Origin: Oegoconia quadripuncta
Taxonomy: Eukaryota > Arthropoda > Insecta > Lepidoptera > Autostichidae
Direction of reading: 5' to 3'
Length of the DNA stretch: 64,000 bases
Assembly: GCA_949316235.1 (NCBI GenBank)
Contig: OX438745.1
Location: 4,407,001 to 4,471,000, forward strand
Below, in pieces: positions 55,001-64,000 of the stretch (the first letter of the stretch is position 1; the number at the start of each line of letters is the position of its first letter). Made by a program: the position numbers and the translations under genes. Under the pieces are notes generated by a model, which had not been told where the DNA came from, did not search any database, and saw nothing but the letters and a program-made list of their open reading frames with translations.

Positions 55001-58000
55001 AAGCCTATAGTTGCTTACTGTGGAACCAGATGGCGCTGTGTATGTGTATGTCTAAGGATATTTATTATTAATATTCATTATCCTAAAAATTGACTGCGTG
55101 TCTTCATTATTGAACTTATAATAAATTTAACTTATAAATAAATAAAAATTTGGGATACTTACACCAATCATCCAGTCCCAAATTAAGCAAAGATTGTTCT
55201 ATGGATACTATGTAGATAACGTATAAACATAAATAAATATTTGTATAAACATTCTAGACTCGGGAATAAATGTTCATATTCATCATACAAACATTTACCC
55301 CTCCCGGAATTCGAACCCGCAAACGTTGGTTTCGCTGACAGGGTCACTATCCACTACATCAATCTGTCGTCATTCATTACGTACATTATACTATATATAA
55401 TAATCTAAATTAATTTCTTTTAACGTTTATAAAATGAAAACGAATCTACGTTTATTTAATAAGAACATTGTTGTATTATTATGAGACTTTGTACAATCGA
55501 TGGCATGATGACCACAATTAATACCAGTGTAAGCTGGCCTCACCCAGCTACCGTAACAGTTAACACAGCGAGGTCTGCCTATACTGGAAGTTTTACCGTC
55601 GTCGTGCGGCTGCATGTACACTACAAATTGCACAGCTGCTAGAGAGTTATTTATATTATCCATAGGCCATAAATTATTATAAGCAAAAGCATTTAAAACA
55701 TATTTTTCATTAGATATTGGTGCATAGCTATATAAAATTAGCTATGCATAGTATTGTAGTAAGTTGTAGCAAGTACATACTATAATAGGATTGTAGTAAG
55801 TACAGTTAACATCAAAATTGTAGCTGTCAAGGTGGTCAAAACACTTAAGAAAAATTGACACTAGATGAAAGTAATCTTATTTTTTATACTAATATTACAA
55901 TGTTAATAGCATTGTTGTGTTCCGGTTGTCAGAGATAAGATAGCCTGTCCCCCAAATGTGTTGGGGTTTCCGGGTCAGTACGCTTCCACCTTCGACCTCA
56001 TCATCACTTAACATCAGGTGTGATTGAGGTCAAGTACGAACCTGTTGTACATAAAAAAAAATTATGAACTTTTCTCTGCTTGATGAAGGTCTACGGATAC
56101 CTTACACCAATTAATTTTTCTTTGATGCCAAGATATTCTTACCAACCTATTAGCCAATATATGTTCTCGAAATTTTCGAAACACGATGCGAAAAATTTTA
56201 CCTGCGGAGAATGTTTGCCAAAAAACTATTATATTACCAATATGTTTCTTGTGTTATGTTTTGACTGGTTTGTTGTCTTAAAATAAATAATATTTTTGAT
56301 GCAATCTGGACACAATGGCAAATATGTCCTTTTATTGCTTAGATTTAGAAAATTTTATAAAGTAACTCCTTATTCATCATATTCATAAGTAAAGCTTTCT
56401 TTCCTTGTAGTAAAGTTACCCTTGTTAGAAAACACTGTCATGTTAGATGAAAAGAAACTGATTTCAACAAAATACTAAACATGACAATATAAACACAATT
56501 TATAGAACAGACACTCAATTTCCTTATTTAGAATTATTTTATAGAAATTTCTTTGACCCTTTTTATGAAAAGGAGGACTTAAGTATTTTGAGATCAACAA
56601 ATGCTGCAGATTAACACTCGTATGTATTCTTATTTTTCAGGCCGGACAGCTGAATCAATAAAAGTAGGTACTCACATTTCTACGTGGCTCAGAAACGATT
56701 GCGAAAGATGAGATAAAAGAATACTCGCTAACAAACGCTGACGTCAAGATCGACAAAAGGCTCCTACTTACGAACAGAATATTCCTAAAAACAGCGGCGT
56801 TAGTCATACTTTTAGGCTTAGGCTTCCAGTTATGTGGTTTCAATGCGGTATCATTTTATCTCCAGACCATATTGGAATCTACACACACAAATATTAAACC
56901 AGAAATTGCTTCGGTCATAATTGGTTGCATACAGTTGATTGCGAGCCTGTGTACACCGTTTCTGACTGATAGGTTTGGGAGGAAACCTGTTTTGACATCC
57001 ACTCTAGTTGGGACCGGTATAGGGATGGTAAGTTATTGAAATTCTAATCAACATTATACAGCCAATGTATTACATAGGCCTCCCTCATAGCTTTCCAGAG
57101 CGACCAGTAGGAAGCGGCCTACATTCACATTGTGGTTGGATGTCCCTGGCTGCGCTTGCCGGTGCGTGGTCTCAACTCTAGAATATTTCACTCTCGAACT
57201 GCCCACTGCCATTTCAACTCACTAATCCGCTGGGCTGTCGGTGACTTTCATTCTTCTACGGATCTCTTTGGTCTAATGCATACTACAAAACTGGTAGGTA
57301 TATTGTACCGTGTGTCTTGGTCAGAATCTTAATTGGTCACTGTCGGCTGAACAAATACCTAAATGTGCTATGGAGGCTGATATTCCAATGTATGGAAGTA
57401 GCAGACTAACCGGCACAGATCCTTAGTAAAGCCAGGTCGTTCTGCGAAGCATGCGAACACCCCAAGACATTTCTCCACTGTGCTAGGCCACCGTAGATCT
57501 TGTATGCATGGAGTAAATGCGAAAACATGAGCCCACCAACAAAACTAGAATGAAAAGATGTTTGTTTCCGTCTGTGTGTCTTTCCCCGGAAAGTCAACTA
57601 TTAATACTTTCACTGGCGATGAACTTTCGCCAGCTTCAATCGACGCATCGACCGAAGGCGCTGTGGAGATAAGATTCCTATGGAGTCACGTGATTTCGTG
57701 TCGTATTACACTCACTTATAAAAAAACATCTAGAGTGAATTTTGAGGAGAGTTTCCCGCGTTCCTCACACACATACACACAGAGACTTTATAGTACGCTA
57801 TTTCGCCTAATGAGGTCGCGATCTGAGTGTGCACATACATCAACACCCCTCAGTCTTGTGTATGTGTAAGTGAGTGATGCCACCGACTCTTAGCGTCTAG
57901 GCCACCTGTAAGCGGACTGTCAAATAACAGGTATCTTTGTTCCATTTGATGCGACAATCTGTCCACAGGCGGGGTGTGAGTTTCTATGGAAATTACATGT

Positions 58001-59314
58001 ATCATATCCTGAAATCAAAGATCACTTTTGGATGAATGAAAGTGTTAGGAGACTTCGTCTCATCTGGTACTTCTGACTTCCTGTAGACCAGTCCCCTCTC
58101 CTGTCACAGATTCAATAGCTATCCGTACTTTAAAGACGGTGGTTACAAAACCACCTGTGTCAGTAAATATTTGTGAAATAGTGTAAGTCAGCCAGCTTTC
58201 TTTTTTTGCACAACGGGTAGGTACATGACCTCGATCACACCTGATGTTAAGTGAAGATGAGGTCGAAGGTGGAAGCGTACTGACCCGGAAACCCCAACAC
58301 ATTTGGGGGACTGGCTATATTATCTCTGACAACCGGAACACAACAATGCTATTAACATTGCTGCTTGGCGGCAGATTTAGATAAGATGGTTGTAGCTAGC
58401 CAGGCGGACATTTAAAATGCCGTACCACCAACCAAACCGAGTACTTAAAACATGTACCCCGCTGAAAATCGAACCCGCGACCTCCGAATCGTAAACCCAT
58501 TACATTGAGCCAAGGAGGCGGTTGCTTTGTAACATTTCAAGCAGATAAGTATTTTTTGTATTTTCAGATTGGGTTGGGAGCCTTCTTTAAGATAAAAGAG
58601 ACACAAGAATCTATTACTGGCATTATGAACTTCGTACCGCTAGTTTCTCTGATTCTCGTCGTCTTCTGCTTCAGTGCAGGTAATTTTACGATCGTTCTAC
58701 GAGATAAGTTGCCCGTTTCTTACATCTATTTGTCAAGCCACCTGTGTTCAATTTATTAGTTAACTTAAGCTAAGCTTTCCTGCATTTTTAATAACAATGG
58801 CGGTTTTTGGGATCTTAGTCTTAACTATATCACTACAATGCAACCTCGCAAAGATATCGTCACCACTTTTGTCTTCTAATTGGGTATTCTTACAGATAAG
58901 CGGCAGACATACACATGAAACTGCGAGGCCCATCAGAGAAATTGATGTATAAAATATTTTCCAGGTCCAGGGTCTCTGTATTGGATGCTCATAACGGAGT
59001 TATTCGAAGGCCCGGCGCGAGGTATTGGTGTATCTTCAAGCATCACTGTCACAACGTTCGCCATTTTCCTAACCACCAAGTACTTCCATCTGGCTACTAC
59101 CGCCATAGGTCCAGCCGCCACCTACTGGACATTCGGAGTCTTCTGCATCTTGATGTGCTTGTTCATATTGTTCTGTATACCGGAAACGAAAGGGAAGACG
59201 TTTGCTGAAATACAAATTGCCTTAGGCGCAAAGAAGAATGTTTCAAAGGATGGGAGTGATAAAATAGAAAGCCAGACAAAGCCTAAATTACATCGGATAC
59301 ACGTCGATGGCTGA
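46046..59314 (+). CDS. MFS sugar transporter, Tret1-like, with one +1 frameshift in exon 5
   Basis: Seven exons: 46046-46097, 48242-48397, 49884-50086, 52056-52242, 56641-57027, 58568-58679 and 58965-59314 (TGA). Their sum is 1447 nt, one more than 482 codons, and all other junctions agree in phase. The start is MLLILSPLVRQYVIVII, then GLGVAWPSPVL and PVTEEEGSWL. Exon 3 has LVDRIGRK and VVPMYASEIAS; exon 4 RGSLGTLLQ and PDSPYFLYARG; exon 5 QLCGFNAVSFYLQ and TDRFGRKPVL; exon 7 ELFEGPARG and PETKGKTFAEIQ. These are the standard motifs of 12-TM sugar porters, which import trehalose or glucose at the plasma membrane. Exon 5 reads GRTAESIK from its acceptor, then must shift at 56663-56670 ('gtaggta') to reach LTFLRGSE; unshifted it hits a stop. 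The GPxPW-type loop is altered to GPGSLYW. Either a young pseudogene or a one-base error. Confidence 0.88.
46478..46794. mobile_element. TTA-MITE, left end truncated
   Basis: It begins inside the left arm ('cattctcaagattgagaaca') and ends 'ggtttattaatacaggcc' followed by TTA. In transporter intron 1. Confidence 0.7.
46840..47037 (-). repeat. SINE-C copy
   Basis: Body 'accaatatctagtcccaaac' and tRNA-like head 'cgcgggattcgaacccgcaa'. Confidence 0.75.
47040..47177 (-). CDS. Orphan exon-like segment (45 codons), unidentified
   Basis: On the minus strand a good acceptor (cttttgtctatgcag) is followed by an open frame: MYVLHQANIQDLTQ, IMEFRERPTPLIILRKL, PGLRAQPAHC, to TGA at 47040-47042. It looks like a true coding exon by composition, but I do not recognise it. 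It is antisense inside transporter intron 1 and upstream of VIPAS39, and joins no VIPAS39 exon. It may be the last exon of an unseen gene or a captured exon; a SINE-C abuts its 3' side. Confidence 0.3.
   Translation of the reverse strand: MYVLHQANIQDLTQIMEFRERPTPLIILRKLPGLRAQPAHCNILI
47312..47529. mobile_element. Palindromic MITE (218 bp)
   Basis: Almost the whole element is an inverted repeat: 'ggcccgtatttcggaatgtt' against 'aacattttgaaatacgggcc', and 'tagttagaaagagatgccg' against 'cggcatatctttctaacta'. Borders are TA. Confidence 0.8.
47735..47880 (+). mobile_element. LINE ORF2 C-terminal fragment
   Basis: The frame reads LSRILDQYNSIQTRDPDIDI then FHDSFSSFKRKL, a common end of LINE RT. Confidence 0.5.
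48839..48982. mobile_element. Long-TIR MITE, diverged copy
   Basis: 'gaactaaactaaaaccagat' and 'ggttttagtttagtttgcgt' arms around 'ttgttccaaagagaaaaaga'. In transporter intron 2. Confidence 0.7.
49060..49180 (-). mobile_element. Fragment of the TIR element at 60811-61256
   Basis: 'ggtttactttgtatgggtaa' and 'cgtaatcaagagtggcgtca' match the left arm of that element in reverse. Confidence 0.6.
49450..49787 (-). repeat. SINE-A full-length copy
   Basis: T-run tail, full body and tRNA head ('gatcgaacccgcgacctccg'). It ends about 100 bp before exon 3 of the transporter. Confidence 0.8.
50391..50645 (+). repeat. LINE tail followed by SINE-A 3' part
   Basis: 50391-50505 has 'agagtttcttgctcgttctt'. 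50519-50645 has 'cagtcccccaaatgtgttgg' to 'tgattgaggtcaagtacaaa'. Confidence 0.65.
50650..51235. other. Transporter intron 3, nothing recognised
   Basis: AT-rich. No supported feature. Confidence 0.4.
51236..51430 (+). repeat. 5S-rRNA-like SINE copy
   Basis: 'agcctggagtggttaatcct' and 'tagatgggtgaccac' follow the order of the 3' half of 5S rRNA. They are followed by 'gtttccgtacttagaagggc', seen also (reversed) at 59965. Related to 1395-1480. Confidence 0.5.
51478..51560. repeat. Repeat shared with 28062
   Basis: 'atgtttatttactaaaaagg' and 'accatacataattataca'. Confidence 0.45.
52290..52590 (-). repeat. SINE-A copy
   Basis: It starts 48 bp after the exon 4 donor of the transporter. Tail, body and head are all present. 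Confidence 0.8.
53033..53857. mobile_element. Foldback-type element with about 268-bp arms
   Basis: The left arm 53033-53301 and right arm 53590-53857 are near-perfect inverted copies that start 'cagggcgtcccaaagttatg'. The borders share TATA. Both arms keep the same 60-codon open frame, but so far only as mirror images. No transposase is visible. Confidence 0.85.
53880..54300. other. Transporter intron 4, nothing recognised
   Basis: AT-rich. No supported feature. Confidence 0.4.
54325..54634 (-). repeat. SINE-D full-length copy
   Basis: Head on the minus strand: 'ggtggctcagcggttaagac' and 'ggtccgggttcgattccc'. Body with 'ccactgcagggatatagggc'. Confidence 0.75.
54638..55070 (+). repeat. Two SINE-B copies in tandem
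   Basis: 54638-54780 is a 5'-truncated copy ('gtgtgtatttacaaaatatt', 'ggaactagagggcgctgtgt'). 54820-55070 keeps most of the head ('gttgcgggttcgaatcccat'). Confidence 0.75.
55133..55370 (-). repeat. SINE-C copy
   Basis: 'acaccaatcatccagtccca' and head 'attcgaacccgcaaacgttg', 'cactatccactacatcaatc'. Confidence 0.75.
55427..55735 (-). pseudogene. Antisense ORF fragment with a CxxC...CGHH pattern, unidentified
   Basis: An open minus-strand frame inside transporter intron 4. After an upstream stop it reads YAPISNEKYVLNAFAYNNLW, then SLAAVQFVVYMQP, RPRCVNCYGSWVRPAYTG, INCGHHAIDC and a tail ending KRRFVFIL with stop. The CxxC and CGHH pairs could bind zinc. The protein-like composition over about 100 codons suggests a captured gene piece or a mobile-element ORF. 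I do not recognise the family. Confidence 0.3.
55893..56059 (+). repeat. SINE-A 3' part
   Basis: 'caatgttaatagcattgttg' through 'gattgaggtcaagtacgaac' and an A-run. Confidence 0.75.
56062..56630. other. Transporter intron 4, right part, nothing recognised
   Basis: AT-rich. An open frame at 56080-56286 has no motif. Confidence 0.35.
57060..57320 (-). mobile_element. LINE RT fragment, relative of 45125-45480
   Basis: 'cataggcctccctcatagct' and 'ttccagagcgaccagtagga' and 'ccggtgcgtggtctcaactc'. Confidence 0.6.
57330..58195. other. Transporter intron 5, unassigned
   Basis: The open frame 57558-57869 has no recognisable motif. The stretch is probably old mobile sequence. Confidence 0.35.
58197..58522 (-). 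repeat. SINE-A copy 45 bp before transporter exon 6
   Basis: Tail at 58200, body, head 'aatcgaacccgcgacctccg', ending 'gagccaaggaggcggt'. The exon 6 acceptor is at 58566-58567. Confidence 0.8.
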
Positions 59315-59319
59315 GTTTT

Positions 59320-59698
59320 GTAGATTTGCATAGATTTTATAGATATATACCTTAGAGCTCGATCGGTGAGAAAATTCGAGGAGTTCGAAGAGTCATTTCA
59401 GGGTTAAACGAATGAAATGCTATTGTATATAAATGAGAATGAATCCAAGAGATTGATGAGATTCTCATGAGAGAACCATGTGTGCCATAGTGATACGAGC
59501 GAATACGAGCGAGTGAAGGTTGACAAGCGAATGCCAACAATCCAATAGTTCTCGGCGAAAGCAAGCGAACGAAAACGAGAATTGCTCGCGATTGGTAGTA
59601 CTTTATAAATAGGTTTTTATCAAAAAAATACAAGGCTCATTCAGCCTCCACAACTATTGGAGAGCAGACGTGCCTTAAAATTTCTTTATAGCAAAGTT
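59320..59698. other. 3' flank of the transporter, nothing recognised
   Basis: No clear AATAAA close to the stop. No supported feature. Confidence 0.35.
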
Positions 59699-59699
59699 G

Positions 59700-59845
59700 T
59701 TGTTGGCGTCGTAGAACGACAGGTGCGATAAAAGTTTGTCACCCCAATAATATTTGTTCTGCTCATTCGCTTGGACGAAATATACAACTATCCCATTCTC
59801 ACTCTACGTCGAGTGCGACAAACGATATCATGCTATGCAGGCTGG
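59700..59845 (-). mobile_element. MITE related to 22942 and 23064, uninterrupted
   Basis: 'cgacaggtgcgataaaagtt' and 'gacaaacgatatcatgctat' ends, interior 'tgctcattcgcttggacgaa'. Confidence 0.65.
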
Positions 59846-59859
59846 TGTCGTCGTCGGAA

Positions 59860-60050
59860 ACCGAAGAACAATATTCATCCCAGTGCTTTCAAGCCGATCC
59901 TGAACGCCACCGATTTGGATTAACGTCTGCCTCCAATTAAAAACAACTGGGACCGGACCTACTATTTAACGTGCCTTCCTAAGTACGGAAGCGGTCACCC
60001 TATGAGAGTGACCACGCCAGCGGGATTCGAACCCGCCAGGCAAGGTTAAT
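59860..60050 (-). repeat. 5S-like SINE relative, degraded
   Basis: 'gccttcctaagtacggaagc' is the reverse of the 51340 segment. It is followed by 'agcgggattcgaacccgcca'. Confidence 0.4.
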
Positions 60051-60287
60051 TATCGTTAAAGAATCTACAATTATTGTAACATTAAGAATAGAGCGCTATA
60101 CATTACTCGAACCGATAAAGATCAATATTACGACTAATGTACTATTGACTATATCGTTGAAATTGAGACTACTATTGTGATAATAGCTATTGTAATAATT
60201 GTGTAATGATGGAATCTCGTAATAATAATTAAATTATAGTAATAAAATTCTAATATATTGTCTTCTATATTTTATTTAAATTTTTTC

Positions 60288-60509
60288 GTTCCATCACTAA
60301 TTATTTGCCGGTTAGCTCGTTTGCGTTCCATCACTAATTATTTGCCGATTAGCTCGCTTGCGTTCCATCACTAATTATTTGCCGGTTAGCTCGCTTGCGT
60401 TCCATCTCTAATTATTTGCCGATTAGCTCGCTTGCGTTCCATCACTAATTATTTGCCGGTTAGCTCGCTTGCGTTCGACCACTAATCATTTGTCGATCAG
60501 CTCGCTTGC
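60288..60509. repeat. 37-bp minisatellite, six units
   Basis: Unit 'gttccatcactaattatttg' followed by 'ccggttagctcgcttgc'. The first five units alternate 'ccggttag' and 'ccgattag', so the amplified unit may be a 74-bp dimer. The last unit is diverged. Confidence 0.92.
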
Positions 60510-60604
60510 ATTTAATCGCTGACTGTGATACTACGTAAGCGCCCTTGAAGTAAAAATAAGGGTAAAAATTTTTACTTAATACTGCAGCTAGTAATCATAA
60601 TGCA

Positions 60605-60670
60605 AGCCAAGTTGCTTACTGTGGAACTAGATGGCGCTGTGTGTTTGGCTAATGATATTCATTTATTTAC
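60605..60670 (+). repeat. SINE-B 3' fragment
   Basis: 'ggaactagatggcgctgtgt' then 'gatattcatttattt'. Confidence 0.65.
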
Positions 60671-60810
60671 CTGTTCTTAAAGTTAGTGCAAGATCTTTCG
60701 TATACCTATATACATGAATCATTATCATATTCGCCACGGTCGTCCTCAGGTGTGACCTAGATCCAGTGACTTCCCGGTCCTGTCGGCGATCAATGTTTGC
60801 TACTATTATA

Positions 60811-61256
60811 CAGGGTGAATTTGAATTCGTGTAATTCCCATAACTGGTGGCACCACTCGTGATTACGTCCAATTTTCCCCAAGAAACCATTGTCGAATTC
60901 GATCAATTTTGGATTACCCATACAAAGTAAACCATTCAGGGGGCGGAGTGTGAGTTTTGTTTCGACTTTACTACCGCGTTCACGTTTACGTGACGATTTG
61001 TATGAAGAAATGTGCAGCTCCGCTAGCGGATAGTTTGCAAAACTATTTTTTTTATAGATACTTTTTGCGTAAACGCGAACGCGATGATAAAGTTAAAAAC
61101 GAGACAAAACTCGCACTCCGCACACTTAAACTATTTTTAGTATGGAAATGTAACAATTTTCGGCTGAATTCGACTATGGTTACTAGTGGAAAGTTGTTCG
61201 TAATCAGGAGTCGAGTCACCAGTAACCAGGAATTACGCGAATTAAATTTCAACCTG
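60811..61256. mobile_element. TIR element (about 130-bp arms) with a nested MITE
   Basis: The left end 'cagggtgaatttgaattcgt' is inverted at the right ('gcgaattaaatttcaacctg'). The arms diverge but extend about 130 bp. A different TIR element sits in the middle. Confidence 0.7.
60942..61121. mobile_element. Nested MITE (about 50-bp TIRs)
   Basis: 'gcggagtgtgagttttgttt' against 'gagacaaaactcgcactccg', with inner arms 'gcgttcacgtttacg' and 'gcgtaaacgcgaacgc'. Confidence 0.75.
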
Positions 61257-61689
61257 TATATAGGCCATACGAGAGAGCGAGAGCAAGGAAAGCTCAAGAT
61301 CCCTACTGGGTCAAAGAGGCTTTTTAAAACCCCGACTAAAAACGAAAGGTATTATGTGTTTGGTTTGTATGTATGTGTTAACCACCCCTTAAAAGACAAA
61401 TATTACCTAACCGTACTCATAGTAATGTGTGATTCGGTTTGTAGTGTGGTTTTTTAAGGCTAAGCGGGAAAATGGGTTAAACTATTCCGTTTTTATGGTG
61501 TATTTCGATGTCATCTTAGTCCTTCGCTGGTTTGTAAAATTTTCAATTATTTTCGGGGATAGGTTCGTTGTCATGTTTGATGAAAATCGGTTAAGCCGGT
61601 TCGAAGCTTTAAATATAGTTGGTTTAGTCCATCTGGATGATATAACCGCTTGTCATCATTAGTGTTTTCTAAACTTTCGATTTATACTT

Positions 61690-61800
61690 AGTTATTATCT
61701 TATTGTGGCGACCACGCACCGGAAGCGCAGCGTGGGCAGCGCCCCTACGAGGTGGACCGACGATTTGGTAAAAATAGCCGCTATACAATGTGCAATCTCG
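61690..61800 (+). mobile_element. LINE (RTE-type) RT C-terminal fragment
   Basis: RKRSVGSAPTRWTDDLVKIA follows the common RTE ending 'R..G.P..RW.DD'. Confidence 0.6.
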
Positions 61801-62089
61801 AAACTTGATCAAACGAAATGGGCGGATATTAGAGACAAATTTATCGATAAAAATCAGATATATTTTTTTAAAGTTACCTACTCCAAAATCCCAGAGGTTT
61901 AATATTTTTTTCATGAAAACTTAATATAATATATATTAAGTTTATATAATAATATAGTCTATAAAAGTTATATTATATAAATATAATTTTATACTACATT
62001 ATATAAACTTAAATAGGCTTCTCGAGTGCAGGTCAGAGTGATTTTTTTGATTTAAACTGTATTTTAAAATAATTCTTAACTTATCCAAT

Positions 62090-62770
62090 GAGGGCGCCAC
62101 TGGACAGAATAAACCATCTAATGGAGTTTTGTACCTCGTCTAAGGACGTAAGATTTTTTATAATATAAATCCAATAATAGACATCCAAAAAAGTAATCGA
62201 AACACTTACCTTATTCGCGATGTGTTTAATACATAGAAAACCTAGTGGGCTTATTGGCCTTCGTCCCATCAATCGAAAATCGGCAATAAATAAGTTATTT
62301 TAGGGTAAATTATTAATCACTATTGTTTATTATTCCCACCTATTATCACATCCACATTAATCTTTGTTTATTATTAATGTATGGAAAACTAAACTTTCAA
62401 TATTTCATGTATTTAATGTCTGTGTTGGTTGACGTCCGTGCGTCATGTGAGGCTCCTCTGAAAATCAGCGTTGTAGTTATTACGTAAATACAACTCATGC
62501 TGAGATGGAGACTTTTTTGGCACCACTTTGCGACACCAGAAAATATGTCTAAGGAATCGAAGTCTATTTTCTTCTGTGTTTTTCATTTACCATGAAATTA
62601 TTTACTTGGGTTTGTAAAAAAAAAAAAATTGTTGAAATGTTTATTATATATAAGTTGTATCATGTTAGTTTGTGTGTCGTTTATTGGGTCAAATAAAATT
62701 TTTCTATTCTATTCTATAATAATGGCATTTTCGGCTACAAAACCAACCAAAGTTGACTTAAACATAACAA
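62090..62770. other. AT-rich, nothing recognised
   Basis: No supported gene. 'gaaaatcagcgttgtagtta' looks like old repeat sequence. Confidence 0.35.
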
Positions 62771-62777
62771 ACATTTG

Positions 62778-63430
62778 ACGACCGATTGGTGTAGTGGATA
62801 GTGACCCTGTCAGTGAAACCAACGGTTGCGGGTTCGAATCCCGCGACGGGTAAATGTTTGTGTGATGAATATGAATATTTATTCCTGAGTCATGGATATT
62901 TATATTGGGTCTTTACCTATGAAATTGGAGTTTTTTTTCTTCGTTAATCATATGTACCAATTCCTGCGATTTTCAAAGCTATATCCAAATTTATTTTTTA
63001 TTTGGAAAATGGAATATTATTTCAAGGTTTCACATGAAATATTTTTTTATTTCTGGGCTAAATCACATAATAAAAAAAAATTTGAACAGAGCTCTTTTCA
63101 TGTGCTTCCCATAATCATTTCTTAGCATCGCTGAAACTTTTCCAAAGCGGTTACTTTAAAAAATTAACGCTGCCTATACTTAACTTAATGTTATCCGATA
63201 ATACACACAAAGTTCAGTTAAATTGGGATTTGCCGTTCCCAAAAAAAAAAAATCAAAAATGTTTGCATGGAGAAAACAGTCTTAATGAAATTCTTCATAC
63301 AAAACGCCAATTTCATAGGTAAGGACCTAATATAAATATTTATGTATGTTTATCCGTTACCTAGTATCCATACAAGCTTTGCTTAGTTTGGGACTAGATG
63401 ATTGGTGTAAATATCCGAAATATTTATTAT
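62778..63430 (+). repeat. SINE-C copy split by a mariner MITE
   Basis: 62778-62900 holds the head ('gaccgattggtgtagtggat', 'gttgcgggttcgaatcccgc'). 63335-63430 holds the rest ('gtatccatacaagctttgct', 'gggactagatgattggtgta'). Confidence 0.8.
62901..63334. mobile_element. mariner-derived MITE, complete
   Basis: The TIRs 'tatattgggtctttacctat' and 'ataggtaaggacctaatata' match those of 21421-21847. TA borders. Inserted in SINE-C. Confidence 0.85.
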
Positions 63431-63464
63431 AAAATTTGTTGTAATTTATAAACCTTTTTTTAAA

Positions 63465-63605
63465 AGAGCGACCTCTCGAGTTTCTTGCTTGTTCTTCTCA
63501 GGGGAAAATTGCCTTTTGAACAAGCAGTAGCTTTAAAAATGTAAAATCTGACTATTTTAAGTGTACCCTGTGTACCTACAAAATAAAGCATTTTTTGATT
63601 TTGAT
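63465..63605 (+). repeat. LINE 3' tail
   Basis: 'cgagtttcttgcttgttctt', 'gaacaagcagtagctttaaa' and 'aaataaagcattttttgatt'. Confidence 0.65.
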
Positions 63606-64000
63606 TTATTATAAACTTATTTAGTTAATTTCACGCTTAGCCACAGATTAGATAACAGTTAGGTACTACGTTAACTAAGCGCTTGCAATGTGCGTAACGA
63701 AGCAAGCTAAATGCTCCAAGTTAGACACGCCGCATTGCACTTAATCAAGTTAGCTTGTGTAATCCTATATTAATAACAATTTGCTATGACCTATTGCTGG
63801 GGGGGGATTGGGTTTAGTTTCTATACACATGGATGATTGAGATTCAATAATACGTTTACAAACAATTTCTACGGAATCGCTGATCTATTCTCGCCTTTTC
63901 AATTGACTCCATTGGAAATTAGTTAATATATTCATGAGGACCAACTTCCTTTCCATTCGTTAGTACCCCATACCTACACTGATGTACTAGGTACGTGATG
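63606..64000. other. Right end of window, nothing recognised
   Basis: No ORF, exon or repeat that I can support. Confidence 0.4.

Overview
The window looks like nuclear DNA of a moth or butterfly. It is AT-rich and intron-rich and is packed with tRNA-headed SINEs, decayed LINE 3' ends, TIR elements and a mariner-derived element whose ends resemble the mori-type mariners of Lepidoptera. No bacterial or organellar features were seen. The order assignment rests on remembered repeat motifs and gene structure, not on a search.

Four gene regions can be read by chaining splice sites and codon phase. (1) 175-10737, plus strand: the 3' nine exons of a CAP-superfamily (antigen 5/CRISP-like) secreted protein. 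Its start lies left of the window. The CAP domain is followed by an unusual acidic, Thr-rich and basic tail of about 230 residues. An exon at 15761-15943 is a possible alternative end. (2) 16038-26990: a cluster of tiny intronless-looking cysteine-rich proteins (five ORFs of 42-61 aa on both strands) plus a 152-aa Pro/Gly/Tyr repeat protein. Four of the five share an ungapped Cys-rich hydrophobic core. Two minus-strand members sit in a duplicated segment that also carries a conserved TATA-like block about 640 bp upstream. This is the most novel part of the window. (3) 33267-43310, minus strand: a complete 11-exon, 415-codon gene matching VIPAS39/SPE-39 (Vps16B), the VPS33B partner in endolysosomal trafficking. 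It includes a 28-nt microexon and an intron mostly filled by a GT/GTGC microsatellite. (4) 46046-59314, plus strand: a complete 7-exon MFS sugar transporter of the Tret1 type. It reads through except for one extra base early in exon 5, so it is either a recent pseudogene or a sequence error.

Genes 3 and 4 are divergent. The 2.7 kb between them contains a tandem three-unit repeat array that begins about 110 bp upstream of the VIPAS39 start codon.

The remaining sequence is mostly mobile DNA. It includes four tRNA-headed SINE families, a probable 5S-rRNA-derived SINE, LINE RT C-termini and 3' tails, MITEs with TTA, TA and 8-bp target duplications, a foldback element with about 270-bp arms, and several nested insertions that give relative ages. 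A 37-bp minisatellite with alternating unit types lies at 60288-60509.
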